From the NCBI GenBank assembly GCA_021790995.1, contig JAJYFA010000025.1, forward strand, positions 1 through 33,262: a stretch of DNA of 33,262 bases, given 5' to 3'. Below, piece after piece: positions 32,487 to 33,262 of this stretch. The notes beneath the pieces were generated by a model. That model searched no databases and was not told the origin of the DNA. It was given only the letters and a program-made list of their open reading frames with translations. This DNA comes from Acidobacteriota bacterium (GTDB lineage Bacteria; Acidobacteriota; Terriglobia; Terriglobales; Acidobacteriaceae). Position 1 is the stretch's first letter; each line of letters starts with the position of its first letter. The translations under genes were made by a program, and so were the position numbers.

Positions 32487-33125
32487 ATGCAGCCTTCATC
32501 AGCGGCCTTACAAGAAATGATGCGAGCCAAGACGGATGAGGAGCTTTATCTTATCTTGCGCGTTCACTCACAGGATTACGCTCCCGAAGCCCTCAAAGCC
32601 GCAGGCGAAGAATTCGGTAGAAGAAAGCTGGACGATGCAACGACGAGCCGGATTATGACGGCTGCTGAACGGGAGTTGGAAAAGAAAGCAGGAAGCACTA
32701 GGCCAGTGCAGAAGCCTATGAGTGACGCCAAGGAGACAGCAGCAGGGTGGGGCTGTTTGATTCTTCTCTGTTTTGTCGGATATGCGATCTACGGCGGATA
32801 CAGATGGCTCGATACGATGGGCTGGATTTCTCACCGTGAGGATACTGTTATTACAGCCGGGAGCAGTTGGCTTGTGGGAGAAAGCAAGGAGTGCTGGTCT
32901 GCGCCTCTGAACGCCGAAGGCGCAGCGCAATCAGGGAAGCCAATAGGCTATACCATGTCATCTGTTACCTGCGACGATGGGCCGGACCACAGCATGAAAG
33001 TCACGTTCTACGGTCGAAAGGTTCAGGCAGAGTATAAAGCGGTGAGTTGGCGCTGCACCCGGAATGAAGTCTCATTCCTTAACGACAACTCGTTCACTTG
33101 TTACCAGACAGGCGGTCAGCGGTAA
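32487..33125 (+). CDS. Membrane-anchored protein of unknown function with four cysteines in its C-terminal domain
   Basis: 212 residues, not recognised. The N-terminal part (1-70) is helical and charged, with a short MRAKTDEELYLIL and EFGRRKLDD pattern. One membrane helix follows at about 88-106 (WGCLILLCFVGYAIYGGY). The C-terminal domain has four Cys (ECW, TCDD, RCT, TCYQ) that could form two disulphides if exported. AGGAGTG lies about 8 bases before the ATG, a good ribosome site. It is AT-richer than the window average. The last 137 bases of the window downstream show no gene. Confidence 0.65.
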   Translation: MQPSSAALQEMMRAKTDEELYLILRVHSQDYAPEALKAAGEEFGRRKLDDATTSRIMTAAERELEKKAGSTRPVQKPMSDAKETAAGWGCLILLCFVGYAIYGGYRWLDTMGWISHREDTVITAGSSWLVGESKECWSAPLNAEGAAQSGKPIGYTMSSVTCDDGPDHSMKVTFYGRKVQAEYKAVSWRCTRNEVSFLNDNSFTCYQTGGQR

Positions 33126-33262
33126 GAGACGCTGTGTCCTGAGTGGGGGAAATGGCAGGTGGCCCTCGATAAGGACGAAGGCTTTGTCAAGGCACACACT
33201 TGCCGGGCGGGGCGTCAGCACCGCTTCTTTTGCCATGTGTGGTGAGGGCCAGAGCTTGAGTT

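Overview
The window looks like a chromosomal segment of a GC-rich member of the Acidobacteriota (Terriglobia / Acidobacteriaceae type). This is inferred from the encoded proteins: a complete Alternative Complex III plus caa3 oxidase operon, a cytochrome of the photosynthetic-reaction-centre cytochrome c type, a giant Asp-box/ASH-repeat secreted protein, and many short palindromic repeats between genes. No rRNA, tRNA, CRISPR array, IS transposase or phage gene was seen.

Region 1 (1-7.4 kb) is housekeeping and stress functions. It holds a diheme cytochrome c, a 3-methyladenine DNA glycosylase overlapping a Bcp-type peroxiredoxin, a secreted protein of unknown function, a membrane fatty-acyl desaturase behind a dyad-rich promoter, a LOG-family phosphoribohydrolase, a 36-residue Lys/Pro-rich peptide, and an S41 carboxyl-terminal protease.

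Region 2 (7.4-15.4 kb) holds a very large exported beta-propeller/ASH-repeat protein and a class II CPD photolyase. They are separated by gene-free stretches packed with dispersed repeats. The photolyase is bracketed by direct copies of one repeat.

Region 3 (15.4-29.5 kb, all minus strand) is the core of the window, a roughly 14 kb respiratory locus. Transcription order is actA-actB-actC-actD-actE-actF, a small His-rich membrane protein, sco1, then coxB-coxA-coxC-coxD. ActA-F should form a quinol:cytochrome c oxidoreductase that replaces the bc1 complex. CoxB carries both CuA and a fused cytochrome c. CoxA is an A2-type haem-copper subunit, with a YS pair in place of the usual Glu. Electrons would pass from quinol through ActB/ActA/ActE haems to the CoxB haem c, then CuA, haem a and haem a3/CuB, probably in a supercomplex. 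Most junctions overlap or are very tight. The exceptions are actE/actF, the small gene/sco1, and coxC/coxD; the last gap contains a MITE-like element.

Region 4 (29.5-33.3 kb) is accessory and partly AT-richer. It holds a long repeat-bearing upstream region, a VapBC-type toxin-antitoxin pair with a palindromic operator, a small XRE regulator divergent from a secreted 4-fold-beta-flower protein, and an unknown membrane-anchored Cys-containing protein.

The least explained signals are several families of short structured repeats. One is a hairpin family whose inner stem changes sequence while keeping perfect pairing. I did not find a clearly new multi-gene system. The best candidates for undescribed biology are these repeats and the small His-rich protein between actF and sco1.
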